Origin: Anthropogastromicrobium sp052273485
GTDB lineage: Bacteria; Bacillota; Clostridia; Lachnospirales; Lachnospiraceae
NCBI GenBank assembly: GCA_052273485.1
Contig: DAVZID010000013.1
Coordinates: forward strand, 1-56,174
DNA: 56,174 bases
Direction: 5' to 3'
The stretch's first letter is position 1; each line of letters begins with the position of its first letter. Below the pieces are notes generated by a model. The model was not told the origin of the DNA. It ran no database searches and saw only the letters and a program-made list of their open reading frames with translations. Shown here one piece after another: positions 24,882-34,500 of the stretch. A program made the position numbers and the translations under genes.

Positions 24882-25970
24882 TTAGTGAATAAACATCGCA
24901 TCTCCGAAGGAGAAGAAACGATATTTCTTTTCTACGGCTTCCTTGTAGGCAGCTAAAATATGCTCTCTTCCAGCAAGTGCAGATACAAGCATTACAAGTG
25001 TAGATTTCGGCAGATGGAAGTTTGTGATTAACGCATCCACCATCTTAAAATGATAACCCGGATAGATGAAAATATCCGTCCATCCACTCTGTGCCTTTAA
25101 GACGCCATCTGGGGTAGAGGCAGACTCGAGTGTACGACAGCTCGTAGTTCCAACTGCGATGACACGCTTTCCTGCTCTCTTTGCGGCATTGATCTTCTTT
25201 GCCTCCTCTGGCTCAATGCGGTAGAACTCAGAGTGCATATGATGCTCTAACACATTCTCAACCTTAACTGGGCGGAAGGTTCCCAGACCAACATGAAGTG
25301 TTACACTTGCGATCACAACGCCCTTCTCCTCGATCTTTTTTAACAGTTCCTTTGTAAAATGAAGTCCGGCTGTTGGTGCAGCGGCAGATCCCTCATACTT
25401 TGCATAAACCGTCTGATAACGGTTCTTATCCTGTAACTGATGTGTGATATACGGCGGCAGCGGCATCTGTCCAAGTTCATCAAGAATCTCCTCGAAGATG
25501 CCCTGATAGGAGAAGCGAATCTTTCTATTTCCATCCTCTACAACCTCAAGAACCTCTGCCTTTAAACGACCATCGCCAAATGTAATCACAGCACCTGGCT
25601 TTGCCTTCTTACCCGGCTTTACCAGTACTTCCCAGACATCATCCTGCTCTCTCTTTAGCAAAAGTACCTCGATATGTGCGCCTGTATCTTCCTTTACACC
25701 CATCAGACGCGCCGGAATTACCTTTGTGTTATTGATAACCAGACAGTCACCCGGATTCAGCTCATCAATGATGTCTCTGAAGATTTTATCCTGTGTCTCG
25801 CCTGTCTTCTTGTCAAGCAAAAGAAGTCGTGAGCTGCTGCGATCCTCGATCGGATCCTGCGCGATCAGCTCCTGTGGCAGATCATAGTCAAAATCATTTA
25901 TATCCATCACAGCTACTGGATGCGCTGCGGTCTCATTTGTTGTATTTACTTTTGTTTCTGTAGTTTCCAT
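24882..25970 (-). CDS. queA: tRNA preQ1(34) S-adenosylmethionine ribosyltransferase-isomerase
   Basis: 362 residues; transfers and rearranges the ribosyl part of SAM onto preQ1 in tRNA, making epoxyqueuosine. Family marks: FDYDLPQELIAQDPIEDRSSSRLL near the start (shown in part), VLVKPGKKAKPG, APTAGLHFT, VTLHVGLGTFRPV and SGWTDIFIYPG. The N-terminus has about 21 extra residues ahead of the usual MDIxDFDY start, but GGAGG lies 8 nt before the ATG at 25970, so the extension seems real. First gene of the queA-rluF-ligA-metA run, with a promoter at 26020-26047. Confidence 0.92.
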   Translation of the reverse strand: METTETKVNTTNETAAHPVAVMDINDFDYDLPQELIAQDPIEDRSSSRLLLLDKKTGETQDKIFRDIIDELNPGDCLVINNTKVIPARLMGVKEDTGAHIEVLLLKREQDDVWEVLVKPGKKAKPGAVITFGDGRLKAEVLEVVEDGNRKIRFSYQGIFEEILDELGQMPLPPYITHQLQDKNRYQTVYAKYEGSAAAPTAGLHFTKELLKKIEEKGVVIASVTLHVGLGTFRPVKVENVLEHHMHSEFYRIEPEEAKKINAAKRAGKRVIAVGTTSCRTLESASTPDGVLKAQSGWTDIFIYPGYHFKMVDALITNFHLPKSTLVMLVSALAGREHILAAYKEAVEKKYRFFSFGDAMFIH

Positions 25971-26019
25971 TCTTTATTGCCTCCAAATATAAAAAAGCCC
26001 TCTAATACTCCTGTAGCAT

Positions 26020-26047
26020 ATCATAATTTTTTCGTAAATACAAGCAA
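26020..26047 (-). promoter_or_regulatory. Probable queA promoter
   Basis: Minus strand: -35 TTGCTT (26047-26042), 16-bp spacer, -10 TATGAT (26025-26020). A second choice, TTGTAT-17-TATGCT, overlaps it. Confidence 0.55.
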
Positions 26048-26102
26048 ATCCCCTCTTTCGATTCCATAAAGAAAACTTTTTCCGAGTATTTTCGATTTTT
26101 CG

Positions 26103-26131
26103 TTGATTTGTGAGGGATGCAATGGTATGAT
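26103..26131 (+). promoter_or_regulatory. Promoter of the carbamate kinase gene
   Basis: -35 TTGATT (26103-26108), 17-bp spacer, -10 TATGAT (26126-26131). Transcription should start near 26138, inside the first arm of the palindromic leader. Confidence 0.7.
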
Positions 26132-26132
26132 G

Positions 26133-26287
26133 ATTACAGTTCACTCGTCATGCTAGATCCAGACAAATCTTATGCCTGCATGAAGATTTGACGAATCAGC
26201 AGGACGAAGTGAGCGCCCGTTCATGAACAAAACACAGCGACGCACGGAACGTGCGGTTTTGCGAATGGGCGCATCGTGAACTGTAAT
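26133..26287 (+). promoter_or_regulatory. Highly structured 155-nt leader of carbamate kinase (candidate RNA element or MITE)
   Basis: Outer stem of 12 perfect pairs (26133-26144 with 26276-26287). Inside lie two branches. Branch one: TCGTCATGCT with AGCAGGACGA (26145-26154/26198-26207, one mismatch), capped by CAAATCTT/AAGATTTG (26164-26171/26183-26190). Branch two: GCGCCCGTTC with GAATGGGCGC (26213-26222/26263-26272, one G-U in RNA), then AAAAC/GTTTT, then CGCACG-GAA-CGTGCG (26241-26255). The result is a three-way junction. The ribosome binding site follows outside it. No known riboswitch consensus was recognised. Confidence 0.6.
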
Positions 26288-26313
26288 ATAAACACAATAG
26301 GGAGGTTTTCACT

Positions 26314-27246
26314 ATGCCGAAACAAAGAATAGTTGTTGCTCTTGGCCGCAATGCATTCGGAAAGACGCTTCCAGAGCAAAAGACTGCTGTTAAAGCAGCC
26401 GCAAAAGCAATTGCTGACCTTGCAGAGTTAAAATATCAGATCGTTATCACTCACAGCAATGGTCCGCAGGTTGGTATGATCCACATGGCAATGACCGAAT
26501 TTGGCAATGCTCATCAGGATTTTACTGTCGCACCTATGGCAGTCTGCAGTGCCATGAGCCAGGGTTACATCGGATTTGACCTTCAAAATGAAATCCGTAC
26601 CGAGCTGCTTCGCAGAGGCATCTTCAACACGGTTTCCACGATTATCACACAGGTTAAGGTTGACCCATTTGATCATGCATTCAGCCATCCACTCAAATCC
26701 ATTGGACGTGTTATGACAGCAGAACAGGCTCAGGCAGAGCGTGATAAGGGCAATTTTGTTCGTGAAGAGGAAGGCGGCTTCCGCCGTATCGTTGCCTCTC
26801 CTGCCCCGATTGAAATCTATGAAATTGATGCAATTCGCGCACTTGCCGATGCAGGACAGGTTGTTATCGCTGCCGGTGGCGGCGGTATTCCGGTTCTAGA
26901 GCAGGGACCTGTTTTAAAGGGTGCCAGCGCTGTTATTGAAAAAGATGCAACTGCTGCTAAGATGGCACACGAGTTAAATGCAGATGTTTTGCTGTTCTTA
27001 TCTGCTACCGAGCGCTTTGTCATTCATGCCGATACGCCGCAGGAGTTCTCCCCGGATCATCTGTCCGTTGCAGATGCAATGGAACTGATCGACAGCGGAA
27101 CCATGGCAAAGGAGACAAAGCTTCCGAAGCTTGCTTCTGCTGTAAGCTTTGTTGCTGCTGGTGAAAACCGCAAGGCAATCATCACCTCTCTTGACAAGGT
27201 AAAGGAAGCACTTGCCGGAAAAACTGGTACTTTAATTACCAAATAA
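26314..27246 (+). CDS. arcC: Carbamate kinase
   Basis: 310 residues of the amino-acid kinase fold; transfers phosphate between carbamoyl phosphate and ADP to make ATP (or the reverse). Motifs: VVALGRNAFG (family usually VxALGGNA, here Arg replaces a Gly), THSNGPQVG, IAAGGGGIPV, VIEKDATAAKMA and the C-terminal KLASAVSFV. GGGAGG lies 9 nt before the ATG. No arginine deiminase or ornithine carbamoyltransferase gene is adjacent, so the carbamoyl phosphate source is unclear. One of few plus-strand genes here, with its own promoter, structured leader and strong terminator, hence an independently controlled unit. Confidence 0.9.
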   Translation: MPKQRIVVALGRNAFGKTLPEQKTAVKAAAKAIADLAELKYQIVITHSNGPQVGMIHMAMTEFGNAHQDFTVAPMAVCSAMSQGYIGFDLQNEIRTELLRRGIFNTVSTIITQVKVDPFDHAFSHPLKSIGRVMTAEQAQAERDKGNFVREEEGGFRRIVASPAPIEIYEIDAIRALADAGQVVIAAGGGGIPVLEQGPVLKGASAVIEKDATAAKMAHELNADVLLFLSATERFVIHADTPQEFSPDHLSVADAMELIDSGTMAKETKLPKLASAVSFVAAGENRKAIITSLDKVKEALAGKTGTLITK

Positions 27247-27260
27247 AAAATAGACAGCGA

Positions 27261-27296
27261 AGAGGTCATGACCAAAGGACATGACCTCTTTTTTTT
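27261..27296 (+). terminator. Terminator of arcC
   Basis: AGAGGTCATG/CATGACCTCT stem with a 9-nt loop and eight T. Confidence 0.92.
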
Positions 27297-27349
27297 ACGC
27301 TTATTTAATTTTCTCCAATGCGCACATGAAAAATGTATTGGCTCGTAAC

Positions 27350-29308
27350 TTATTCGTAATAAACCGTCTGGAACAATCCAATACTTCCAAGAATTGTCGC
27401 TGCATAGGAAGCATCACCACCTGCATTGCCAGTACGGTATGCAGTCAATGCCTGATTCCAGCTGCCATATGTATAATAATATTCTGCAAGCAAATCAATT
27501 CCAACTAAGATGTTCGATGCTGGATCATACAGATTTGTTACACCGAGCTTTGCCATACGAGCTGCACTATATCTTGGAATGATCTGCATCAATCCCTGCG
27601 CACCCTTTCCACTTGTCGCACCTGCATTAAAATGACTCTCATGATACATAACAGAGAAGATAACGGAGCTATCCACACCATACTGACTACACAGGTTCAA
27701 TGTGTACTGTGTCAAATCACTGCTAAGCGCCACGTTGCTGACACGAATATTTCCAGTTGGTGTCGTTTCAGATGGTGTCGTTTCCGGTACGGTTTCCGTT
27801 GGCTGTGTCTCAGTCGGCTGCGTCTCGGTCGGCTGTGTCTCTGGATTTGTAGGTTCGGTTGGCTGCGTTTCTGGTACGGTTTGTGTCGGCTGTGTCTCCG
27901 GGTTTGTAGGTTCCGTCGGCTGGGCGGACGATGCGGCTACTGCTGTTAATACAATATTAGAAGAAAATCCGCCATAGGAAAGTGTAATCACATTCTCACC
28001 TGCGTGAAGCATCATACCAATATCGTTGCTAGACCAGCCCTCAGTGATCGTAGCAAAATTGCCATCACTGTATGCGGCTACCACATAAACCTCGCTGCTA
28101 GAAACCACATCACCCTCCGTCTTGGTACCACCACCGTAAAATGCCTCAATACCAGTCAGTGTTACAGCCTCGCTAGATGGCTGTTCCGTTTCTGGGACAC
28201 TTGGTTGTGGAGTCTCAGATGTCGGCTGCTGCACAGACTCAGACGGAACAATCGAACTCGTATTATCAGAAGAATCGGAATCTGCAATAGATGACGGCAT
28301 TTCCGCAGATGCAGCCGATGTTTCAACCGTATTGTCGGATACGGTCGTTTCCTGTGATGCCATCTGTGCCGGTGAAAGCACACTCAACGCATCTCCCATC
28401 TTTGCCGATGCCACTGCAAAATTTTCGGCGCTGCTCTCATTTACTACAACACCAAGTAGTTTTGCATTTTTTTCTGTCAGTTCGATATCCGTATTGATCC
28501 AGGTCTCACCAAGAGAATAGGAAACAGCCATGCAGTCTGCAGAAAGGTAACCCTTCATCGGTCCATCGTATACACAGTATACCCAGCCGTCTTCTAGCAT
28601 GCTAACCTCATATGCATCATACTCATATGCAACATCCAAGATATCAGCGGATGTGGACGGACGAAGACGAATGTTCATATTTGGAACGGTAACTCTCGCA
28701 TAAAGTGTACCATTTTCCTGCATATACTCAGCTGCATCCTCTCCTATTAAAAGATATTCACTCTTAACCCAGCCCTCTACATCATCGATGCTGATCTTTG
28801 TCCAGTCACCTTCCTCTGCCAAAACAGAAACCAGATCCTCGCCACAAATGGTATTGACCACCTCAGCGCTCTCATCTGCCTGTGCACGAACATTCAGATA
28901 ATTGCCGACTGAATCCGGATCAACCAATGCCTGATCGGAAAAATAATCAGCCAATGGACTCTTTGCGGATGCCGCACTAGATGAACCCTTCATATCTTCT
29001 GACTTCTCGTTATCCTGTGCGGTCGACTCGTTTGCTTCCTGCGTCGTTGTATTTGATGTAAGCTCATTCTCCCACAGCATACCAAGCTGATAACGGTCAG
29101 CGCTGATGAGTTCTGCATCGGCCTCGCTCTGCGGCTCCTGCTCTCTTGTCATCTCTTCCTGTGTTTCATCAAGCTCACGCGCGGCGAGAACATCGTTATT
29201 CTTTGTCTGGAGTGCACCTGTTGAAGAAAAGATCAGTCCGGCTGCAACTGCACCAGTTAAAAGCGTTGCTGCCGCTCCATTCACAAGAATTTTTACTCTA
29301 GCTTTCAT
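27350..29308 (-). CDS. Secreted SH3-domain lytic transglycosylase
   Basis: 652 residues from ATG 29308, which has GGGAGAGG upstream; the longer frame begins at a TTG. Order: a signal peptide or N-terminal anchor (hydrophobic stretch about 10-30), an acidic linker, two bacterial SH3 domains (NYLNVRAQADESAEVV and NIRLRPSTSADILD mark each), a Ser/Thr-rich low-complexity stretch, a small beta domain, a Pro-Thr-Glu repeat spacer, and a C-terminal soluble-lytic-transglycosylase domain with catalytic Glu in VMYHESHF and GAQGLMQI, YDPASNILVG and AYRTGNAG. It should cleave peptidoglycan glycan strands outside the cell, the SH3 domains binding wall peptide. Monocistronic, convergent with arcC. Confidence 0.88.
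   Translation of the reverse strand: MKARVKILVNGAAATLLTGAVAAGLIFSSTGALQTKNNDVLAARELDETQEEMTREQEPQSEADAELISADRYQLGMLWENELTSNTTTQEANESTAQDNEKSEDMKGSSSAASAKSPLADYFSDQALVDPDSVGNYLNVRAQADESAEVVNTICGEDLVSVLAEEGDWTKISIDDVEGWVKSEYLLIGEDAAEYMQENGTLYARVTVPNMNIRLRPSTSADILDVAYEYDAYEVSMLEDGWVYCVYDGPMKGYLSADCMAVSYSLGETWINTDIELTEKNAKLLGVVVNESSAENFAVASAKMGDALSVLSPAQMASQETTVSDNTVETSAASAEMPSSIADSDSSDNTSSIVPSESVQQPTSETPQPSVPETEQPSSEAVTLTGIEAFYGGGTKTEGDVVSSSEVYVVAAYSDGNFATITEGWSSNDIGMMLHAGENVITLSYGGFSSNIVLTAVAASSAQPTEPTNPETQPTQTVPETQPTEPTNPETQPTETQPTETQPTETVPETTPSETTPTGNIRVSNVALSSDLTQYTLNLCSQYGVDSSVIFSVMYHESHFNAGATSGKGAQGLMQIIPRYSAARMAKLGVTNLYDPASNILVGIDLLAEYYYTYGSWNQALTAYRTGNAGGDASYAATILGSIGLFQTVYYE
27785..27925 (-). 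repeat. Pro-Thr-Glu repeat spacer in the transglycosylase
   Basis: The coding DNA repeats: the unit PTEPTNPETQPT occurs twice and PTETQ-type units three more times. Such stretches span the cell wall. Variable copy number between strains would be expected. Confidence 0.8.
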
Positions 29309-29330
29309 AAACAACCTCTCCCAATTTTGA

Positions 29331-29374
29331 TTTCACTCCCAAAGAGATCAAAAATCGACTCTCTGAGAGTGAAA
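29331..29374 (-). promoter_or_regulatory. Leader hairpin of the transglycosylase gene
   Basis: TTTCACTC/GAGTGAAA outer arms (29331-29338, 29367-29374) with an inner AGAGA/TCTCT pairing end just upstream of the ribosome binding site (29314-29321). It may tune translation or stabilise the mRNA. The rest of 29309-29505 is AT-rich with no defended promoter. Confidence 0.4.
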
Positions 29375-29505
29375 AGTATCACAATTATGTAATATATGTC
29401 TTAACTTTATTAAACTTATTACAATTTTGTTACAGACGCATTGTAACATTTTTAATAAATCTTGTCAACTGCTTTCTGGAAGAGGTGATCGCGCTCATTT
29501 CATTC

Positions 29506-30270
29506 TTAGTTTCGTCTCTGTCTTGCCGCCTCAAACATCAAAACAGTCGCCGCCATCGCCGCATTTAGAGACTCCACTTTTCCTGCCATTGGAATTAAAA
29601 TCTTACAATCGGCAAGCGCGGCAACCTCGTCGGAAAGACCATTTGCCTCGTTTCCGATCATGAATGCGCACGGATTTTTATAATTTGCTCCCTCATAGCT
29701 GATGGTTGCGCCTAGATGTGCCGCATAAGTGCTGACACCCGCCTTTTTTAAACGCTCAATATCACCTACAAAATCCTCTGATACAACAAATGGTACACGG
29801 TAAAGAGCCCCCATCGTGCTGCGGATTGTCTTTGGATTGTAACTATCAACACAGTCACTGCTCATTAAAATACCGGTTACGCCAGCTGCCTCTGCCGCAC
29901 GCATAATGGTTCCTAAATTTCCTGGATCCTGTAAATGATCTAAAATAAGAAGGAAGGGCGGCGTATCTTTTCCAAGCAGATCTTCAAATGCATATGGCTG
30001 CTGCTTTACCACAGCAAGGATACCCTGCGGTGTCTTTGTATCCGAAAGTGTCTCGAAAATCGAATCACTTACGACATCAAATTTCTTTCCCTTAAGAAGT
30101 GCGGCTCCTTCCTTGCTCTTGCAAAAGGATTCGGATGCGACGATCATGGTCACACGATCGGCCGGAGCCTCCTCAAACATTTTTCTTCCCTCGATTACAA
30201 ATGCCTGCTCGCGCTTTCGTTCTCTTGATTTGCGCTGCAAATTGATAATATATTTTTGCTGCTGATTCAT
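29506..30270 (-). CDS. TrmH/SpoU-family RNA 2'-O-methyltransferase
   Basis: 254 residues: an N-terminal substrate-binding domain (RERKREQAFVIEGRKMFEEA, given in part) and a SPOUT methyltransferase domain with the three classical motifs: LDHLQDPGNLGTIMRAAEA, FMIGNEANGLSDE and IPMAGKVESLNAAMAATV. It methylates a ribose 2'-OH in rRNA or tRNA using SAM; the target nucleotide cannot be inferred. Complete. It lies after the pfkA terminator and may rely on its own promoter in 30271-30298, which I could not identify. Confidence 0.88.
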   Translation of the reverse strand: MNQQQKYIINLQRKSRERKREQAFVIEGRKMFEEAPADRVTMIVASESFCKSKEGAALLKGKKFDVVSDSIFETLSDTKTPQGILAVVKQQPYAFEDLLGKDTPPFLLILDHLQDPGNLGTIMRAAEAAGVTGILMSSDCVDSYNPKTIRSTMGALYRVPFVVSEDFVGDIERLKKAGVSTYAAHLGATISYEGANYKNPCAFMIGNEANGLSDEVAALADCKILIPMAGKVESLNAAMAATVLMFEAARQRRN

Positions 30271-30298
30271 AAACTGCCCTCATTTCTTATTTTTCTTA

Positions 30299-30333
30299 TA
30301 AAGAGAGCCCACAGATCAAACTGCGGGCTTCTC
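30299..30333 (-). terminator. Terminator after pfkA
   Basis: Imperfect stem GAGAAGCCCGCAG/CTGTGGGCTCTC with a 6-nt loop, then TTTATAA on the minus strand. Confidence 0.75.
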
Positions 30334-30400
30334 ACCATTGTTACACCTTATTCAATTCAAAATTTTTATCTAAGTCAAAAGACTGCTACCATTCAAATGC

Positions 30401-31375
30401 TTATCTGGAAAGCATTTTGCTTACTTCGTACTCATATGGAGAAATGGTCTTCTTCATTGCAAGTGCCTCGTTGATATCATAATCAACAAACTTGCCATCG
30501 CGGAATGCTACAACACGGTTGCTTGCGCCATCGCACAGAAGCTCAACTGCTCTTGCACCCATCATGGACGCATAGTAACGATCCAGACATGTCGGGCTTC
30601 CACCACGCTGCATATGACCAAGGATAGTTGCTCTAGTCTCGATACCGGTAGCTGCCTCAATTCTCTTTGCCATACTAGAAGAATGACCAACACCCTCTGC
30701 ATTGATGATCAGATGATGCTTCTTTCCCTTCTTACGATTCTCAATGATCTGATTGATCAGTGCCTGCTCGTCGCCATCATAATACTCTGGCAGAAGGATG
30801 TTCTCTGCACCATTGGCAACACCACACCATAAAGCGATGTAACCTGCGCTTCTTCCCATAACCTCGATGATACTGCAGCGCTCATGAGAAGTAGAAGTAT
30901 CTCTTACCTTATCAATTGCTTCCATTGCAGTATTGATTGCAGTGTCAAATCCGATGGTATAATCGGTACAGGCAATATCCTGATCGATGGTTCCCGGAAG
31001 ACCAATGGTGTTGATTCCAAGATTTGCCAGCTTGCATGCTCCGTTAAAGGAACCGTCACCGCCGATTACAACGATGCCATCAATTCCGTGCTTTCTACAG
31101 ATCTCTGCGCCAAGTTTCTGACCCTCCTCAGTACGGAACTCTGCACATCTTGCTGTATAAAGAATGGTACCGCCTCTCTGAATGATATCGGATACACTGC
31201 GGGAATCCATATCAACAATCTCTTCCTTCAGCAGTCCTGCGTAGCCTCTCATAATACCCTTAACATTCAGGCCCTTTGCAATACCAGTACGAACAACTGC
31301 ACGGATCGCAGCGTTCATGCCTGGAGCATCTCCTCCACTTGTTAATACACCAATTGTCTTTACTTTATTTGCCAT
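30401..31375 (-). CDS. pfkA: ATP-dependent 6-phosphofructokinase
   Basis: 324 residues from ATG 31375, supported by AAGGAGG and by the standard N-terminus IGVLTSGGDAPGMNAAIRAV; the 44 codons upstream are non-native. It phosphorylates fructose 6-phosphate to the 1,6-bisphosphate, the committed step of glycolysis. ATP and substrate motifs are intact, including GGDGSFNGA, MGRSAGYIA and MQRGGSPTCLDR. The usual catalytic GTIDNDI reads GTIDQDI, retaining both Asp with Asn changed to Gln. It follows dnaE by 139 bp on the same strand, a frequent clostridial arrangement, and is probably cotranscribed. Confidence 0.92.
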   Translation of the reverse strand: MANKVKTIGVLTSGGDAPGMNAAIRAVVRTGIAKGLNVKGIMRGYAGLLKEEIVDMDSRSVSDIIQRGGTILYTARCAEFRTEEGQKLGAEICRKHGIDGIVVIGGDGSFNGACKLANLGINTIGLPGTIDQDIACTDYTIGFDTAINTAMEAIDKVRDTSTSHERCSIIEVMGRSAGYIALWCGVANGAENILLPEYYDGDEQALINQIIENRKKGKKHHLIINAEGVGHSSSMAKRIEAATGIETRATILGHMQRGGSPTCLDRYYASMMGARAVELLCDGASNRVVAFRDGKFVDYDINEALAMKKTISPYEYEVSKMLSR

Positions 31376-31513
31376 GACGTTTCCTCCTTGCTGTCTTGAC
31401 ATGTGTCTTATCATCTTGCTTTGCATTTTATGTTTTTCGTACTGTGTGGTAAAGTCTGTTAAAAATTTACCAATACCTATTCTAATTGATTTTCCCGAGT
31501 TTTTCAATACAAA

Positions 31514-34500
31514 TTATAGCTTTTCCTTGATTTTTTTCAATGTTTTTATATTTTCTTTTCCAAATACCCGGTCAAGCTGATCAATAAGTTCAGGACAAAT
31601 ACCGACATTTCGGCTCGGCGGCAGCTTCTGATACTGTCTGACATTCGACAAATACACCACTACCGTATCCTTACCGTCCCACGGGGCAAGTAATGACAGC
31701 ATCTCGCGCTCTCTTGACTGATACGTCTCAAAATCTGGAAACTGAATCCATAGTTCACCCGGAATCTCCGAGAACGCAACAATCTTTTCACAGATCAATT
31801 TGCCTTGTACCTCATCGCCAAGCGATACGCGCCCCTTGACGAAAATCTTCTGATCCGGACTTAAGATGGCACGATATTTTTCGTAGTCCTTTGGGAACAC
31901 GATGATTTCAAGTGTGCCGCGCAAATCCTCAAGCGTCAAAAATGCCATCATCTGGTTTGTCTTTGTTGTCTTGACGGTCTTTGCAGCAATCATTCCAGCT
32001 ACCGTGACAACGGCCTGATCGCGCACCTTCGCGATACCCGTCTCCTCGTCCCGAATGAAATCACTGCTGACAGCGGTGATGTTTTTTTCAATCAAATTTC
32101 GATCGGATTCAAGCGGATGACCACTGATATAAATGCCAAGCACTTCCTTTTCCATCGCAAGAAGTGCACCCGGCTCGTACTCGGACACCTTCGGGAAGGA
32201 AATCTTAAAATCATCCTTCTGCGGTCCCTCCAAAAAATCCATCAGGCTATACTGTCCTGTCATAGAGTGTTTCTGTTCTCGCGCTAGTTCATCCATGATG
32301 GATGAATACACCTCCATCTTTTGTCTGCGATTTCCTTCCAGACAATCCGTTGCACCCGATTTAATTAAATTTTCTACTGCGCGCTTATTTAATTCCCCAC
32401 CATACATGCGCTCTAAGAAATTTTGTAAGCTGGTATAGGGGCCATTTTGCTCGCGCTCGCGAACTAGTCCTAAGATGACACTTCGGCCAATGCTCTTAAT
32501 TGCAGACAATGCATAACAGATTTTTCCGTCGCGCACCGAAAAATCCCACTCACCTGCGTTGATATCCGGCGGAACAATCTGAATGCCCATCTTGCGGCAG
32601 ACCTGAATGTAATCGGAAACCTTTCCAGAGTTTTCAATAACGGAGGTCATCAGTGCTGCCATATACTCGACCGGATAATAATACTTTAAGTAAGCGGTCT
32701 GGTAGGCAACCACAGCATATGCCGCCGCATGAGACTTATTGAACGCATAGCGTGCAAAATCAATCATCTCATCGTAAATATGGTTCGCGGTCTTCTCGTC
32801 AATTCCTCGTGAAATACAGCCCGGAACGCCCTCTTCTTCATTTCCGTAAACGAAGTTTTGGCGCTCCTTTTCCATTACAGCTGCCTTCTTTTTTGCCATC
32901 GCACGGCGAACCAGATCGCTTCGGCCAAGCGTGTATCCTGCCAGATCACGAACGATCTGCATAACCTGCTCCTGATACACGATACAGCCGTAGGTCGGCT
33001 CAAGGATTGGTTTTAACTGTGGGCACTCATAGGTGATTTTCTCTGGATTGTTCTTTCCCTCTAAATAACGTGGGATAAAATCCATCGGGCCCGGACGATA
33101 CAATGAGATTCCGGCAATGATATCCTCGAGGCTGGTTGGCTTTAGCTCCTTCATGAAATTTTTCATACCGGCACTCTCAAGCTGGAAAATACCCTCGCAG
33201 TGACCGGTTCCGATGGAAGATAGCACCTGCGGATCGTTCATGTCGATGTGACCGATATCAATCGTGATTTTCTGGCTTCGTTTTACGTTCTTGACTGCGT
33301 TTTGGATAACCGTCAGCGTTCGAAGACCAAGGAAGTCCATTTTCAAAAGTCCAAGCTCCTCAAGCGCAGTCATCGTATACTGTGTGACGACCGCTCCATC
33401 ACTTCCACGCGACAGCGGCACATATTCATCGACCGCACGCTGGCTGATAACAACGCCAGCCGCATGCATAGACGTATGGCGTGGCAATCCCTCTAGTCGC
33501 TTGGAAAGATCAATCAGCTTTTTAACCTGCGGATCGCTCTCATACAGAGAACGAAGCTCTGGGTTGACATTTAATGCGCGGTCAATTGTCATATTTAACT
33601 CTGCTGGGATCAGCTTTGCGATCGTGTCGCACAGCGAATACGGCAAATCAAGTGCGCGGCCGACATCGCGAATACAGTTCTTTGCAGCAAGCGTACCGAA
33701 CGTAACAATCTGGACAACCTGATCCTTGCCGTACTTTTCTACGACATAATCAATGACCTCCTGACGGCGCTCGAAACAAAAATCCACGTCGATATCGGGC
33801 ATGGAGACACGCTCTGGGTTTAAGAATCGCTCAAACAGAAGCTGATAGCGAAGCGGCTCGATATCGGTAATCTCAAGACTGTATGCGACAACGCTTCCGG
33901 CTGCCGAGCCTCGTCCCGGACCGACCATAATATCCTTTGACTTGGCAAAATGGATGAAGTCCCACACAATCAGGAAATAGTCGACATAGCCCATCTTCTT
34001 GATGACACCAAGCTCATAGTCAAGACGCGCCTCAACCTCGTGTGCTTGTTCCCCATAACGGCGAACCAATCCCTCACGACAAAGTTTTTCCAGATATTCT
34101 TCCGATGTGTAGCCGTCTGGCACCGAGAATTTTGGAAGCTTTGTCTTTCCAAACTCGATCTCGACGTTACAGCGCGCCGCAATCTTTGCGGTATTGTCAA
34201 TGGCTTGCTGTGCGTAGCGAAACAGATCGCGCATCTCCTGTTCCGACTTTAAATAATACTGACCACCCGTGTAGCGCATACGATCTTCATCATTGACCTT
34301 CTTTCCGGTCTGAATGCATAACAGCACATCATGCGGCTCGGCATCGGCTGCATTGATATAGTGAATATCGTTTGTTGCGACAAGCTCGATTCCGGTCTCC
34401 TCGCTCATGCGAAGCAGCGCCTGATTCACCGTAGTCTGTGCGCTGATGCCGTGGTCCTGCAGCTCCAAAAAGAAGTTGCCCTTTCCAAAGATCTTTTCAT

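Noticed and set aside
26133..26287. Assignment of the arcC leader to a guanidine (ykkC) riboswitch or T-box
   Set aside because: None of the conserved sequence blocks of those families was seen; only the general layout fits an RNA element.
27785..27925. Short tandem repeats considered as a CRISPR array
   Set aside because: They are in-frame codon repeats giving Pro-Thr-Glu units inside a secreted wall enzyme, with no unique spacers.
27702..27977. 91-codon plus-strand frame rich in Gly, Val and Cys
   Set aside because: It is the antisense of the Pro-Thr-Glu repeat region and has no ribosome binding site.
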